DNA of 64,000 nucleotides from Taudactylus pleione. Lineage: Eukaryota; Chordata; Amphibia; Anura; Myobatrachidae. Shown in pieces: positions 12,345 through 21,200 of the stretch (within the stretch, counting starts at the first letter, position 1; every line of letters begins with the position of its first letter). Under the pieces are notes generated by a model. That model was not told where the DNA came from and ran no database searches. It was given only the letters and a program-made list of their open reading frames with translations. The DNA is taken from contig JAUIMM010000737.1 in assembly GCA_031769625.1 (NCBI GenBank), forward strand, positions 2,036,501-2,100,500, written 5' to 3'. Position numbers and translations under genes: made by a program.

Positions 12345-14310
12345 CTGAGTGAGAGAAGCCGTCATGTCGGCGCGGCCGCCCTCTCTCACATTGGGCCTGA
12401 TTCTGAGTGAGAGAAGCCGTCATGTCGGCGCGGCCGCCCTCTCTCACATTGGGCCTGATTCTGAGTGAGAGAGGCCGTCATGTAGGCGCGTCCGCCCTCT
12501 CTCATATTGGGCCTGATTCTGAGTGAGAGAAGCCGTCATGTCGGCGCAGCCGCCCTCGCTCACATTGGGCCTGATTCTGAGTGAGAGAAGCCGTCATGTC
12601 GGCGCAGCCGCCCTCGCTCACATTGGGCCTGATTCTGAGTGAGAGAAGCCGTCATGTCGGCGCGGCCGCCCTCTCTCACATTGGGCCTGATTCTGAGTGA
12701 GAGAAGCCGTCATGTCGGCGCGGCCGCCCTCTCTCACATTGGGCCTGATTCTGAGTGAGAGAAGCCGTCATGTAGGCGCGTCTGCCCTCTCTCACATTGG
12801 GCCTGATTCTGAGTGAGAGAAGCCGTCATGTCGGCGCGGCCACCCTCTCTCACATTGGGCCTGATTCTGAGTGAGAGAAGCCGTCATGTCGGCGCGGCCG
12901 CCCTCTCTCACATTGTGCCTGATTCTGAGTGAGAGAAGCCGTCATGTCGGCGCGGCCGCCCTCTCTCACATTGGGCCTGATTCTGAGTGAGAGAAGCCGT
13001 CATGTCGGCGCGGCCGCCCTCTCTCACATTGGGCCTGATTCTGAGTGAGAGAAGCCGTCATGTCGGCGCGGCCGCCCTCTCTCACATTGGGCCTGATTCT
13101 GAGTGAGAGAAGCCGTCATGTCGGCGCGGCCACCCTCTCTCACATTGTGCCTGATTCTGAGTGAGAGAAGCCGTCATGTCGGCGCGGCCGCCCTCTCTCA
13201 CATTGTGCCTGATTCTGAGTGAGAGAAGCCGTCATGTCGGCGCGGCCGCCCTCTCTCACATTGGGCCTGATTCTGAGTGAGAGAGGCCGTCATGTCGGCG
13301 CGGCCGCCCTCTCTCACATTGGGCCTGATTCTGAGTGAGAGAAGCCGTCATGTCGGCGCGGCCGCCCTCTCTCACATTGTGCCTGATTCTGAGTGAGAGA
13401 AGCCGTCATGTCGGCGCGGCCGCCCTCTCTCACATTGGGCCTGATTCTGAGTGAGAGAAGCCGTCATGTCGGCGCGGCCGCCCTCTCTCACATTGGGCCT
13501 GATTCTGAGTGAGAGAAGCCGTCATGTCGGCGCGGCCACCCTCTCTCACATTGTGCCTGATTCTGAGTGAGAGAAACCGTCATGTCGGCGCGGCCGCCCT
13601 CTCTCACATTGGGCCTGATTCTGAGTGAGAGAAGCCGTCATGTCGGCGCGGCCGCCCTCTCTCACATTGGGCCTGATTCTGAGTGAGAGAGGCCGTCATG
13701 TCGGCGCGGCCGCCCTCTCTCACATTGGGCCTGATTCTGAGTGAGAGAAGCCGTCATGTCGGCGCGGCCGCCCTCTCTCACATTGGGCCTGATTCTGAGT
13801 GAGAGAAGCCGTCATGTCGGCGCGGCCGCCCTCCCTCACATTGGGCCTGATTCTGAGTGAGAGAAGCCGTCATGTCGGCGCGGCCGCCCTCCCTCACATT
13901 GGGCCTGATTCTGAGTGAGAGAAGCCGTCATGTCGGCGCGGCCGCCCTCTCTCACATTGGGCCTGATTCTGAGTGAGAGAAGCCGTCATGTAGGCGCGTC
14001 TGCCCTCTCTCACATTGGGCCTGATTCTGAGAGAAGCCGTCATTTCGGCGCGGCCGCCCTCTCTCACATTGGGCCTGATTCTGAGAGAAGCCGTCATGTC
14101 GGCGCGGCCGCCCTCTCTCACATTGGGCCTGATTCTGAGTGAGAGAAGCCGTCATGTCGGCGTGTCCGCCCTCTCTCACATTGTGCCTGAGTCTGAGTGA
14201 GAGAAGCCGTCATGTCGGCGCGGCCGCCCTCTCTCACATTGGGCCTGATTCTGAGCGAGAGAAGCCGCCATGTCGGCGTGTCCGCCCTCTCTCACATTGG
14301 GCCTGATTCT
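12345..14310 (+). repeat. Minisatellite array B, 58-bp CpG-rich unit
   Basis: About 34 tandem units of 58 bp: CTGAGTGAGAGAAGCCGTCA, then TGTCGGCGCGGCCGCC, then CTCTCTCACATTGGGCCTGATT. Most units contain GCGGCCGC (NotI) and about five CpG dinucleotides. Each unit is an imperfect foldback, because GTGAGAGA is complementary to TCTCTCAC about 25 bp downstream. Variant units have GGCGCGTCTGCC, GGCCACC or CATTGTGCC, and two units near 14029 and 14083 lack four bases (GAGT). The unit's final motif GGGCCTGATTCTG is the same as the start of the mobile element that begins inside the last unit. Confidence 0.96.
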
Positions 14311-14775
14311 GCTTTGGGAGCAAAGCAAAAAAGTAACTGTGCACCAGGACAAACCATGCCCTATATTTGCAGACCTTTCGGCTGCCCCCCTTGGGAGTGG
14401 GCAGCCAGGTCGGCATGACGTGTGCAGGAGGGACTGGAAGCGTGCAGTTGTGATTGCCTCATCGTAGGCCTGCCCCCTGCTATGCAATGCAGCAAAAACC
14501 GCCATTGTGAGACGAGGGACGGAGCCTCGATGACGTGGTTCAATGCAAATTGCGGCAACGGCTACTTGTAGTACCCACTTCACTGGTGAAATTGGCGGCC
14601 ATGTGGCTCCCAGCCTCCGGGAGACTTGTCTACATATCCTGTTGGCCAGGAGAGCCACCCAATTTTCGGGAGCCTCTCAGCTGTTCCAGGAGGGTAAGCA
14701 AGTATGCTATGCTGCAATGCAAGGGGTGCAAATGCATTTATTTGTTTTTTATGTATGTAGGGTAAATACTGGCTG
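14299..14775 (+). mobile_element. TIR element with GGGCCTGATTCTG end, abutting array B
   Basis: The left end reads GGGCCTGATTCTGCTTTGGG followed by AGCAAAGCAAAAAAGTAAC. A reversed relative of this end lies at 20130-20282, where TTTATGCTTTGCTCCC precedes AGAATCAGCCCC. The right end is diverged: GGGGTGCAAATGC and TTTTTTATG near 14725-14752 resemble the inner part of the same terminal sequence. The interior has no coding frame that I recognise. The left end lies inside the last unit of array B. Confidence 0.55.
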
Positions 14776-14846
14776 CTTTTCCATGTAGCTCACACATGAC
14801 GGACAGCTTTATTGTTAAAGGCGCACGTCCACTTGCCAATTTCTTT

Positions 14847-14888
14847 GAGCGATTGAATGATAACGATATCGTTATCGTTCAATCGCTC
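14847..14888. repeat. 42-bp near-perfect palindrome
   Basis: GAGCGATTGAATGATAACGA is followed by TATCGTTATCGTTCAATCGCTC. It is self-complementary except for one mismatched pair, with GATATC at the centre. It lies just inside the left terminus of the surrounding element and would extrude as a cruciform or hairpin. Confidence 0.9.
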
Positions 14889-15103
14889 ATGAATCGGGCA
14901 CATTAATGTCGGAAACGACCAGCGATGCTCACTCACGTTGGTCGTTTCCAACATCAGTCATCGGCCGAACGTGCTGGACAAGCTGACGATACCGTCAGGT
15001 TGAGCATGTTAGGGGATGATGGATGAGCCTGCACTGACTGACTGACTGTTCAGTGCAGGCTCATCACAGACTGTGAAACGACTGCACGTTTACAATGTCA
15101 TAG

Positions 15104-15289
15104 GGGTCTATTTACTAAGCAGTGTTAGGAGACAGAGTGAAAAGTGATAAGGTACCAGCCAATCAGCTCCCAACTGTCATCTCACAGGCTGTGTTTGAAA
15201 AATGACAGTTGGGAGCTGATTGGCTGGTACCTTATCACTTTCTTATCACTTATCACTCTGTCTCCTAACACTGCTTAGTAAATTGACCC
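15104..15289 (+). mobile_element. 186-bp foldback MITE, copy 1 (nested)
   Basis: The element starts GGGTCTATTTACTAAGCAGT and ends with the inverse, ACTGCTTAGTAAATTGACCC. The arms pair almost over the whole length, including GGTACCAGCCAATCAGCTCC against GGAGCTGATTGGCTGGTACC, and leave a loop of about 20 bp around CTCACAGGCTGTGTTTG. The copy at 29034-29219 has exactly the same length and the same loop. I could not find a clear target-site duplication. Confidence 0.9.
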
Positions 15290-15338
15290 TTTAATCGTGC
15301 AATCATTTCACAGTCTGCTAGTGGATGTGCCCCTTTAC

Positions 15339-15889
15339 ACTGCAATTTAGATTTACGTTAGGATGTACCCCTCCCAAATGTAAATCTGCACATTTTACAT
15401 CTGACCCCACCTGGTTTTTACAACATGCTTTTACCAAGGTGCAGTTACTGTAAATTGCTCTTTTTTGCTTAAATGCTCAACTCAGAACCAGGCGCATTGT
15501 GAGGGCCGGGAATAGGTGGGAAAAGGGGAAAAGTAAAGTTATTTAATGATGATTTTCCTCTTAAAGTTACTGTAACTTACTGCCTTGTACACGCTATTCT
15601 GCTATCATTCCTAAATCAATTACTTTATCCCACTTTAGAGCCCTTATTTGCTTTTTAGCCATTTACTTATAGTATATCATTAGACCAGGAGCCCCTCTTT
15701 GGCTAGACAGGCCTATGGAACGGCCGCCATTCTTCCCGACATCTCGGCGGCTGCGCTGTAAGCCCTTAGCTGTCACTGGGTTATTGGGGTCGCGATCCCT
15801 TCAGGTTTCTCGATGGAACTTTGCACATTGCTGGAAGAGGGGTGGATATTACCTGCTTCAGGGTTATTCATTTAATTCCATTGGCTCGA
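15339..15889. other. Low-copy spacer
   Basis: About 550 bp, mostly AT-rich. No gene, RNA or repeat is recognised. Short open frames near 15715 have no recognisable motif. Confidence 0.45.
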
Positions 15890-15890
15890 T

Positions 15891-15979
15891 GGAGTATATT
15901 TACTAAAGTGAGAGTTTTAGAAGGTTGCTATGGGCAACAGCTCCACTTCTGAAAACTCTCACTTCAGTAAATGTACCCC
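15891..15979. mobile_element. 89-bp foldback MITE
   Basis: GGAGTATATTTACTAAAGTG on the left is the inverted match of CACTTCAGTAAATGTACCCC on the right. The arms continue through GAGAGTTTT against AAAACTCTC around a short centre containing GCTATGGGCAAC. Foldbacks with TTTACTAA ends and a CTATGGGCAAC core are, from memory, common in frog genomes. Confidence 0.8.
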
Positions 15980-16958
15980 AATGTCTCCACACGTGTATCC
16001 CCAACAGGACTGTGATTCCGATAATCCACACAAGTAAAGCGGATAATTTTCTGATATGTTGATAAAACACCCAACTTTTAGCCTTTGGGTAATCAGGTCA
16101 ATCTGCTCCCAATGCCAATTTGTGGCGTTTCATACGTGGCAGTTGTTTGGTCATACTACACCCCAGGGCGCGCTCCGTCACTTTCAGATATGCCACCCAT
16201 GGCCGCCTTCTCCCACCAATTCGCGTTCATTTCTGTGAGCGCCTGTCGCTGGTACGCTCAGCACTGTTTGGCCAACTGCCACCAGTCACCATCTACATTG
16301 AAGTCGGGAGAGAAGTCCTGGGATGACGGGACAGGCCCCTCAGATCGGCGGGCATGATGTAAGGTCGGAGGTGACAGGCCCCATTCCAAGAGCCAAATTA
16401 GACAGTTCTCCTGTCGCTCCCAGTTTGAGGGGATGGATCACTACCTGTGGGCCCAGCTGAAGTATTAGTGGCCCCATCGATGTTTCTTAACTGAGATGGG
16501 TGTGCAAAGTGCGCGCCCTCCTCCCCTGTTATTGTGCGAAAGCCTTTACCGGGTGTTTTTACACTGGATCATTCTTCAGGCAGCCGGCACTGAAAGAGTT
16601 ACATCGTCAATGGAGCCTGTGGTCTGTTCAGTTTATAAAAAAAAAAAAACTTGCCAGGTACGGCATCTGTAAGTCACTGCGCCAGGATAGCCTGGAAAGT
16701 GACGTCAATGCATTCTGTGCCCGCAGAGCTCTCAGACTGACTCAGCTCTCAGTAATTGTCCCCACATTTTTCTCATGTAAACAAATCTCATTGTTTTCTT
16801 ACAAGCGGCCGCGAGCTGCCTGTCCCACGCCGAGGATTGGGTGCTGTGACGGCGTATCCCGGACCTTGGTGTACACAGTTTGGCAAGCTGGGGTTGTTTG
16901 CTCCGACGTAGCATCGGAAGATTAGTCATCTCATGGTTTGTGCCGGTTACAAGTCCCG
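15980..16958. other. Low-copy spacer
   Basis: About 980 bp with no recognisable gene. A 141-codon open frame (16500-16925) contains a lysine run encoded by the A homopolymer at 16638-16649. It has no domain I recognise, and the overlapping frames are of similar quality. I call it non-coding. Confidence 0.45.
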
Positions 16959-17080
16959 CCGGCCAAACACCTAAAGATTATCTTTCCAACCAGCCAACTA
17001 GAGTTAAAACAAAGTCTGATAATGTAAAGGACAATCGGCCATCTGCAGGTGGGAGAACTTTACTTTCTTATCAGACATTT
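16959..17080 (+). mobile_element. Partial diverged copy of the neighbouring foldback element
   Basis: ACACCTAAAGATTATCTTTC and CCAACCAGCCAACTAG, then TCTGATAATGTAAAGGACAATC, match the left arm of the complete element that starts at 17104 in order and spacing. The right arm is missing. This is an older, truncated copy lying head to tail with the intact one. Confidence 0.65.
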
Positions 17081-17103
17081 GTGTAGAGAGCAACGAAATG
17101 GGT

Positions 17104-17427
17104 AAAGCTGTATACATGCCTAAAGATTATCTGTCCAACCATCCAGCTAGTTGATTGGTTGGAATGAAAATCTGGTAAGGAATGAAAGTAAATGACAATC
17201 AGCAATTTGCTCCCAAATGCCGGAAAATGGACAAAAACTTCTGTTTGCACAAATTGTTTATATCAAATATTTAACAAACTTGTCTGACGCCATTTTCATC
17301 TGTTTTCTGGGATTTAGGAGCAATTTGCTGATCATCAGGTACTCCCATACGTTACCAGATCTTCATTCCAACCAATCAGCTAGTTGGATGGTTGGACAGA
17401 TAACCTTTAGGTGTGTACCCAGCTTAA
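17104..17427. mobile_element. 324-bp foldback TIR element
   Basis: The left arm AAGCTGTATACATGCCTAAA continues through GATTATCTGTCCAACCATCC and GATTGGTTGGAATGAA. It pairs with the right arm TTCATTCCAACCAATC, GGATGGTTGGACAGATAACC and TTTAGGTGTGTACCCAGCTT. The arms are about 75 bp long and the interior is non-coding. It is a typical non-autonomous DNA element. Confidence 0.85.
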
Positions 17428-17619
17428 GAAGAGATGCCCCTTATGCCCTCTGAGCTGCCAGCAGTGCCCCCTCGCTCCTTCCTGCTTTATTGCCAGGTGT
17501 GTTTGTTGTTGTGTGTGATACTTGCTTAAAATGGCCGGTGCTGCGTTATTACAGATAGATGTCTCCTTCCTGGATTAAATATATTATTATACCCTAGTAC
17601 TGGGATTAATGGCAAGGGG

Positions 17620-18070
17620 GATGTAGTTAGGAAGCCGACGGTCGAAATGCCGACTGCCGGCTTCCCGACTGTCAAATCCCGGCAGGGATCTAATGACAGG
17701 CGTCAAAATCCAGAACGAAGGTAAGCCTGGCGGCGGGTGCGGGGGGGGGGGAGGGTTAGGGTCTCCTGGGGGGGACTTAGGGTTAGGCATCCCCCCGGGA
17801 GGTTGGGGTTAGGCTAGGGGAAGGGGGGGTTAGGCTAGGGGAAGAGGGGGGTTAGGGTTAGGCACCCCCGGGGGGAGGTTAGCAATAGGCACCCCCCCCT
17901 CCCCCCTCGGGAAGGTTAGGCTGTGGGGAGGGGGGGTTAGGTTTAGGCACTTACAGGGGGGAGGTTAGGGTTAGACACTAGGGGGGGGAGGTTAGGGGGG
18001 GTTAGAAATAGTTAATTTACTTACCTTGTCAGCATCTTCCGCCGTCGGGATAAATCATACTGATCCCCTG
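17620..18070 (+). mobile_element. G-rich TTAGGG-like TIR element, copy 2
   Basis: The left part has GAAGCCGACGGTCGAAATGC and a GGGATC at 17695. The right part ends GTCGGGATAAATCATACTGA followed by TCCC, so GGGATC/GATCCC and AAGGTAAG/CTTACCTT form inverted ends. The core (about 17735-18010) is a G-rich run of units such as GGGGGGAGGTTAGGGTTAGG and GTTAGGCACCCCC. It shares CGAAGGTAAGCC and ACTTACCTTGTC with the copy at 11500. No coding frame is present. Confidence 0.75.
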
Positions 18071-18695
18071 CAATGGACCCTGATACAGAAGCGGATGGTA
18101 TTGCGCACTCGCATAGAAGGCAGCTATGCATTAACGTCCAGCAAATATTTAAAATGCTGCAGGAGGTGTCTATAGGAAGCCGACGCCTCCTAACAGCAAT
18201 TGCCTTCCGAGTGCAGCGTTCATAGACGCAGCACTCGAATCACCATCGCCACAATCGGTCACAATGGCGGCAGCAGCAGCCAGTCTGAGTAAACTTTAAC
18301 TTACCCAGGCTGTCAGCTTGCGAGGCCAGGAAAACTGCGTCCACCGGCGCAAACCCTGGCCTCTGCGCTTCCATAAAAAGGGGGGGGGTGGGGGCGACAT
18401 GCCTCCGTTTCCAGGAACGCAGCCCAGGTATGCCCTCGCTCCGTCTCCAAAATGCCGCAGCGAGTGAGATCGCCAGACCCGTTCCGCACACGCCCTGCGC
18501 ATGTGCTGATCCCAAACAATCGGATTGGTACGTAAAACATTGGGTTTATGTACTGATCTAAATCAGGCCCAATGACCAGCTTTGACGGTCGCCCATCACT
18601 GGTGTCACCCACAGTAACATCTATAGCACAGAGCAAGAATACAGCCGCTATCGTCTCTGTATGACGCTAATAAGAAGGGTCATTGTGAGGTCAGA
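18071..18695. other. Spacer with probable old transposon sequence
   Basis: About 625 bp. CpG-rich pieces (AATGCCGCAGCGAGTGAGAT, GCGCAAACCCTGG) resemble the style of the short elements nearby, but I find no matching ends. Overlapping open frames of 68-107 codons on the minus strand contain low-complexity proline from GGGGGGG tracts and are not credible genes. Confidence 0.4.
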
Positions 18696-19203
18696 GGGCC
18701 TGATTCAGACCCGCTCGCAAGCGCATAACGCTCGCAAGCGGGTCGATAGTGGGCCAGTGCGCACGCATGTGCGCAAGCCCCGTAGCGAGTGAGAAATCGC
18801 ACCAGGGCTCGCAACAAAACGGGGCGGCTGTCGATGTTGATCGACAGCTCGCCCTGGTTTGTAGGCTGGGAGGGGGGGTGGCTGAACAAACGGAGGCGTT
18901 CCCGAAGGAACGCCTGCCGTTTGTGGGCGGCCCTACTGATGTCACAAGTGATGTCAGTAGTGGACTTCCTGCGCTATTAGAGCTGGAAGTCCACTCGGGC
19001 TTGCGAGACCTGAGACCCTACAACAGGGTCTCCTCGCAAGCCCGATGGTCGCGATAATCGTGACCATCTCCTGCCTGCTCGCACTAGCTCTGGGCGGGCA
19101 CCCACAGCTTTGCGAGGGGACAGGAAAAAAACATTTAAAAATTCCTCCCCGCCCTGATTCAGAGTGTGCGCTTGCAAATAGCGAGCGCCTCTGAATCAGG
19201 CCC
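18696..19203 (-). mobile_element. Serial-hairpin TIR element, copy H1
   Basis: The ends GGGCCTGATTCAGA and TCTGAATCAGGCCC are inverted, with AGA directly flanking both sides (18693-18695 and 19204-19206), a 3-bp target duplication. The interior is a row of hairpins, including GGCGTTCC/GGAACGCC, ACTGATGTCA/TGATGTCAGT, GTGGACTTCC/GGAAGTCCAC and GCTTGCGAG/CTCGCAAGC. In reverse orientation it aligns with the elements at 42919 and 44130, which have hairpins in the same order but with different stem sequences. It does not encode a protein. Confidence 0.8.
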
Positions 19204-20129
19204 AGAGTCCATTTATTGCAGATATTTTTCACTATTTGAAATCTGCTCAAAGAACGAAAAATAGTTTTGAGCATCGTCACAGACCAAATAGTCATTATAA
19301 TTCAAAATATGTCCTTTTAAAAAATATCTGTCGCAATATGACACTAAGAAACGAGCAAATCTAAAATGCTGTTGTCTAAAAATGAAGCGCTATCACCAAC
19401 GCATCAATAATCGCCAAATACTGGTCCCACCACTGTAGTTAGGGAAGTGCCAGAAGTGTAATATAAATAACCTGCGGCCATGACTGAGTTAAGCAGATCT
19501 GGCTCATTAGTACATTCCCTGTAGAGAGGAGTGAGTCCTATATTCCTTATAAGAAGTCGCTTCGATTTACGACATCAGCGATGAAGGAAAAATAATTATT
19601 TCTCTTTCAGTTGCTTGTTGTACGGCGGAACGTGAAAGGAATGTGATGAGCGGAATAGAAATGTATTTATGTGTATATCTGTATACACAGTATATACAGT
19701 CGCCTCATCGCCAGAGCTTCGTGGGTTAATACTACGTCTCTCCACGCCGCCGAGCATCTCTAATGTAAAGAAGCATTTTTTATTGTTCCATCGACATTAA
19801 GATGGATATTCCCCATTTGTCTGTGTCAGTCTTGCAGATTGTGTGGGTTTCCAGACTGACGAGAGTCAATCGACTCTCAGCAATATTCATGGATGTTACA
19901 CAGTCGGCGGGGGAGCAGACAGCTTGTGCCTGTCACTTCCATCTTGTGTCTCTTACTTAATGTATCGTGGCTTCCGCTCCATCCCCGCCTCACGGGCTCA
20001 AGGGCAGGTCCCAGCGATTCCAAGCGCCCGTCTTCTCTTCTCCATCTTTTCCGGGGACGGAGAGAAAGGATGTTACGTATCCTCGCTGCGTGGCGCCAGT
20101 TGTTATCTGCTGTTTAGGAGAGCAAATTG
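19204..20129. other. Low-copy spacer, possibly conserved non-coding sequence
   Basis: About 925 bp without repeats that I recognise. It has moderate AT content, and the part near 19760-19880 looks undegraded and low-copy. No credible exon is seen; overlapping open frames near 19843-20142 have no known motif. Confidence 0.35.
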
Positions 20130-20282
20130 CACTGGTTTATAAGTGGGTCACAGTGCTTATTGCAAGTAACTTTTCCCCTATTACGTGTATTTGTACAACT
20201 TGCAGCGCAGCACGGATATGCTCCAGGTGCAAATTTACTTTGCTTATTTTTTATGCTTTGCTCCCATCACAGAATCAGCCCC
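20130..20282 (-). mobile_element. Fragment of the GGGCCTGATTCTG-end element, reversed
   Basis: CTCCAGGTGCAAATTTACTT, TTTATGCTTTGCTCCC and AGAATCAGCCCC are the inverted counterpart of the left end of the element at 14299. A piece resembling the inner arm (GCAAGTAACTTTTCCCC) lies upstream at about 20161. Only one end is recognisable. Confidence 0.55.
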
Positions 20283-21200
20283 GATAAGCGCAATGCTGAT
20301 GTTGGTGTGTACGTAGCTTTACCGACTTCTGCGTTCTGCTGTTATAGCCCATAAGTCACCCTCTGGGACCTTGGTTTGGCCGCACGACTCTTCTGTAGCC
20401 TCGGGTACGCACAGCGACTGCTGCCTACGTCTTGGTACTTGTGGATAACTATTGATTGCAATAATTTTCTAACACGCCGGGTCCATGGTTCCCTGGTGTT
20501 AGCAGGAGCTGCAGTAGGATTAGACATAGTAATCAATAGAACACACTCCTGACATTAATTCCCCCTGGTGACTTCCCGGCGCAGGATGGCGCAACACGGG
20601 CGACTTTATACCAATGTGGGAACAGATTTACCCGAGCAGTTGGGCAATAGGGGCAGAGAGATCTCAGTTATATTCATATTAATGACACTGCTTCCAGTAA
20701 ATGGTTCTATTTCCTGTTAGTTACCCTGTTGCTCTACAGTCTTCTGGGTTTGTTGACCGGACTCCATAATAATAAACATGATATATTGATAATGCATTAA
20801 CCTTTGAACCGAGTGTTTATCAAACATGGAAACCAGGCGCTGAATAACAATGAAAAATGTAAAATGCACTAAATGATGTCACTGTAATGATCCGCAGCAG
20901 AGAAATCCCAGGGGGGGGTGTGCTCCAGAGTCCCCAATAATCACACAGAGGTACACTCTGATGGGACCTGCGCTAGTGGATTCCCTTCTGGATTAATATG
21001 GCAGAAGAAAGCAGAGCTCACGTAAAATGATCTATAACTACTCATATATCAAATCTATATTATAACAATGTTATACAATGTAATATATCACAGCAGGTGT
21101 ACAGTATATATAAAATGTATTCTAGAAAATGTGAAGACACAATAAAATAAACTAATAAAATACAAATATGGAAGAAAATGGGCATAAAAAAAGTGTGATC
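20283..21200. other. Low-copy spacer before array C
   Basis: About 920 bp, becoming AT-rich towards 21000-21170. No gene, RNA or clear element is recognised. Confidence 0.45.

Larger units (their letters stand above)
14814..15338. mobile_element. TIR element split by a nested foldback element
   Basis: The left terminus GTTAAAGGCGCACGTCCACT (14814-14833) is the inverted match, with a few changes, of AGTGGATGTGCCCCTTTAC at the right (15320-15338). Inner arms also pair: CAGACTGTGAAACGACTGCA on the left and TGCAATCATTTCACAGTCTG on the right. The foldback element at 15104-15289 sits between those inner arms, so it inserted later. No coding frame is present. This is a non-autonomous DNA element of unknown superfamily. 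Confidence 0.75.

Noticed and set aside
12004..12348. 94-codon frames on both strands in the spacer before array B
   Set aside because: They overlap in opposite directions with no recognisable domain. The plus-strand frame ends inside the repeat.
13894..14658. Overlapping frames of 60-160 codons on both strands across array B and its right flank
   Set aside because: Several frames on both strands are equally open, and the repeated phrase comes from the 58-bp unit. The non-repeat part of the 160-codon frame has no recognisable motif.
16638..16651. A homopolymer as the tail of a retroposed copy
   Set aside because: No SINE or LINE body, promoter boxes or target duplication can be seen next to it.
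19590..19615. Possible splice acceptor (TTATTTCTCTTTCAG)
   Set aside because: A pyrimidine tract plus AG occurs often by chance. No adjoining frame resembles an exon.
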